Shown here: piece after piece, positions 21,459 through 21,554 of the stretch | Layout of the letters: each line of letters begins with the position of its first letter | How positions within the stretch are numbered: the stretch's first letter is position 1 | Virus record (IMG/VR): IMGVR_UViG_3300025133_000692 | Span: 1 to 21,554 of that record | Length of the DNA stretch: 21,554 bases | DNA from: a virus | Strand: one strand, 5' to 3' | Position numbers and translations under genes: made by a program | The notes under the pieces: model-generated | Told to the model about the DNA's origin: nothing | The model's database searches: none | What the model saw: only the letters and a program-made list of their open reading frames with translations

Positions 21459-21554
21459 TGGGTGATAAAAAAAGAGATTATAAAAGAGAGTATGTCGAAT
21501 ATGATTCTAAACCCAAGAGGGTAAAGGCTAGAGTTAACAGAAATAAAGCTAGAA
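21458..21554 (+). CDS. HNH-endonuclease-like protein, 3' end cut by window
   Basis: Only the first 32 codons are present: a strongly basic start with KRDYKREYVEYDSKPKR, then a KARVNRNKAR stretch running off the right edge. This KREY..Y.SKP....R..RNKAR opening is what I remember from short phage HNH-type proteins, in which the catalytic DH..N..N segment would follow about 20 residues later, outside this window. The start is a TAATG junction with the preceding gene. The family call rests on the N-terminus alone. Confidence 0.6.
   Translation, partial: MGDKKRDYKREYVEYDSKPKRVKARVNRNKAR

Overview
This window is a tightly packed stretch of a tailed-phage genome. Every gene lies on the + strand, most neighbours overlap by 1-14 bases (ATGA, TAATG or GTGA junctions), and no gap exceeds about 15 bases. 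I see no tRNA, rRNA, CRISPR array, insertion sequence, integrase or convincing terminator. The base composition is AT-rich overall. Many of the proteins look like those I remember from uncultured marine phages and SAR11/alphaproteobacterial phages: a small GGIVSL-ended virion protein, an MCFGSP-start Gln-rich protein, and a giant LPD-type protein. I therefore infer a marine, probably podovirus-like, lytic phage. Host and genus cannot be fixed from this window.

Layout. (1) Positions 2-4304 hold seven small or odd genes. Several of their products carry apparent Sec signal peptides or N-terminal membrane anchors, including a 597-residue exported protein with a hyperacidic middle. (2) Positions 4308-7750 hold tail and adhesion genes: a tail-collar fibre, a large tail hub/nozzle-like protein, a 57-residue protein and a small beta-rich protein. 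(3) Positions 7750-19383 hold probable internal/ejection proteins: a Gly-rich membrane-active protein, a GNAT acetyltransferase, a Gln-rich protein ending in a short S74-like chaperone/autoprotease, a low-complexity protein with a calcium-loop motif, and one 2606-residue giant protein. (4) Positions 19394-21458 hold a lysis and accessory block: four small membrane proteins including a 3-TM-type holin, a metallophosphoesterase, a DUF3310 protein and a tiny basic protein. (5) The right edge cuts an HNH-endonuclease-like gene.

How it works together (inference). The left and middle genes make the tail and the proteins that leave the capsid ahead of the DNA. The giant protein is likely packaged and injected, carrying enzymatic cargo into the host. 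The right-hand block opens the inner membrane at the end of infection. The most interesting item is the giant protein. It contains an HExxH peptidase-like site, a module that closely resembles the catalytic part of HhH-GPD DNA glycosylases, and a short recurring motif (like PEFSVS) that falls exactly at the joints between its modules, some of which coincide with jumps in base composition. That combination suggests a modular, perhaps self-processed, injected polyprotein. Several small genes (57, 49 and 39 residues) are easily missed by automated calling and are listed here.
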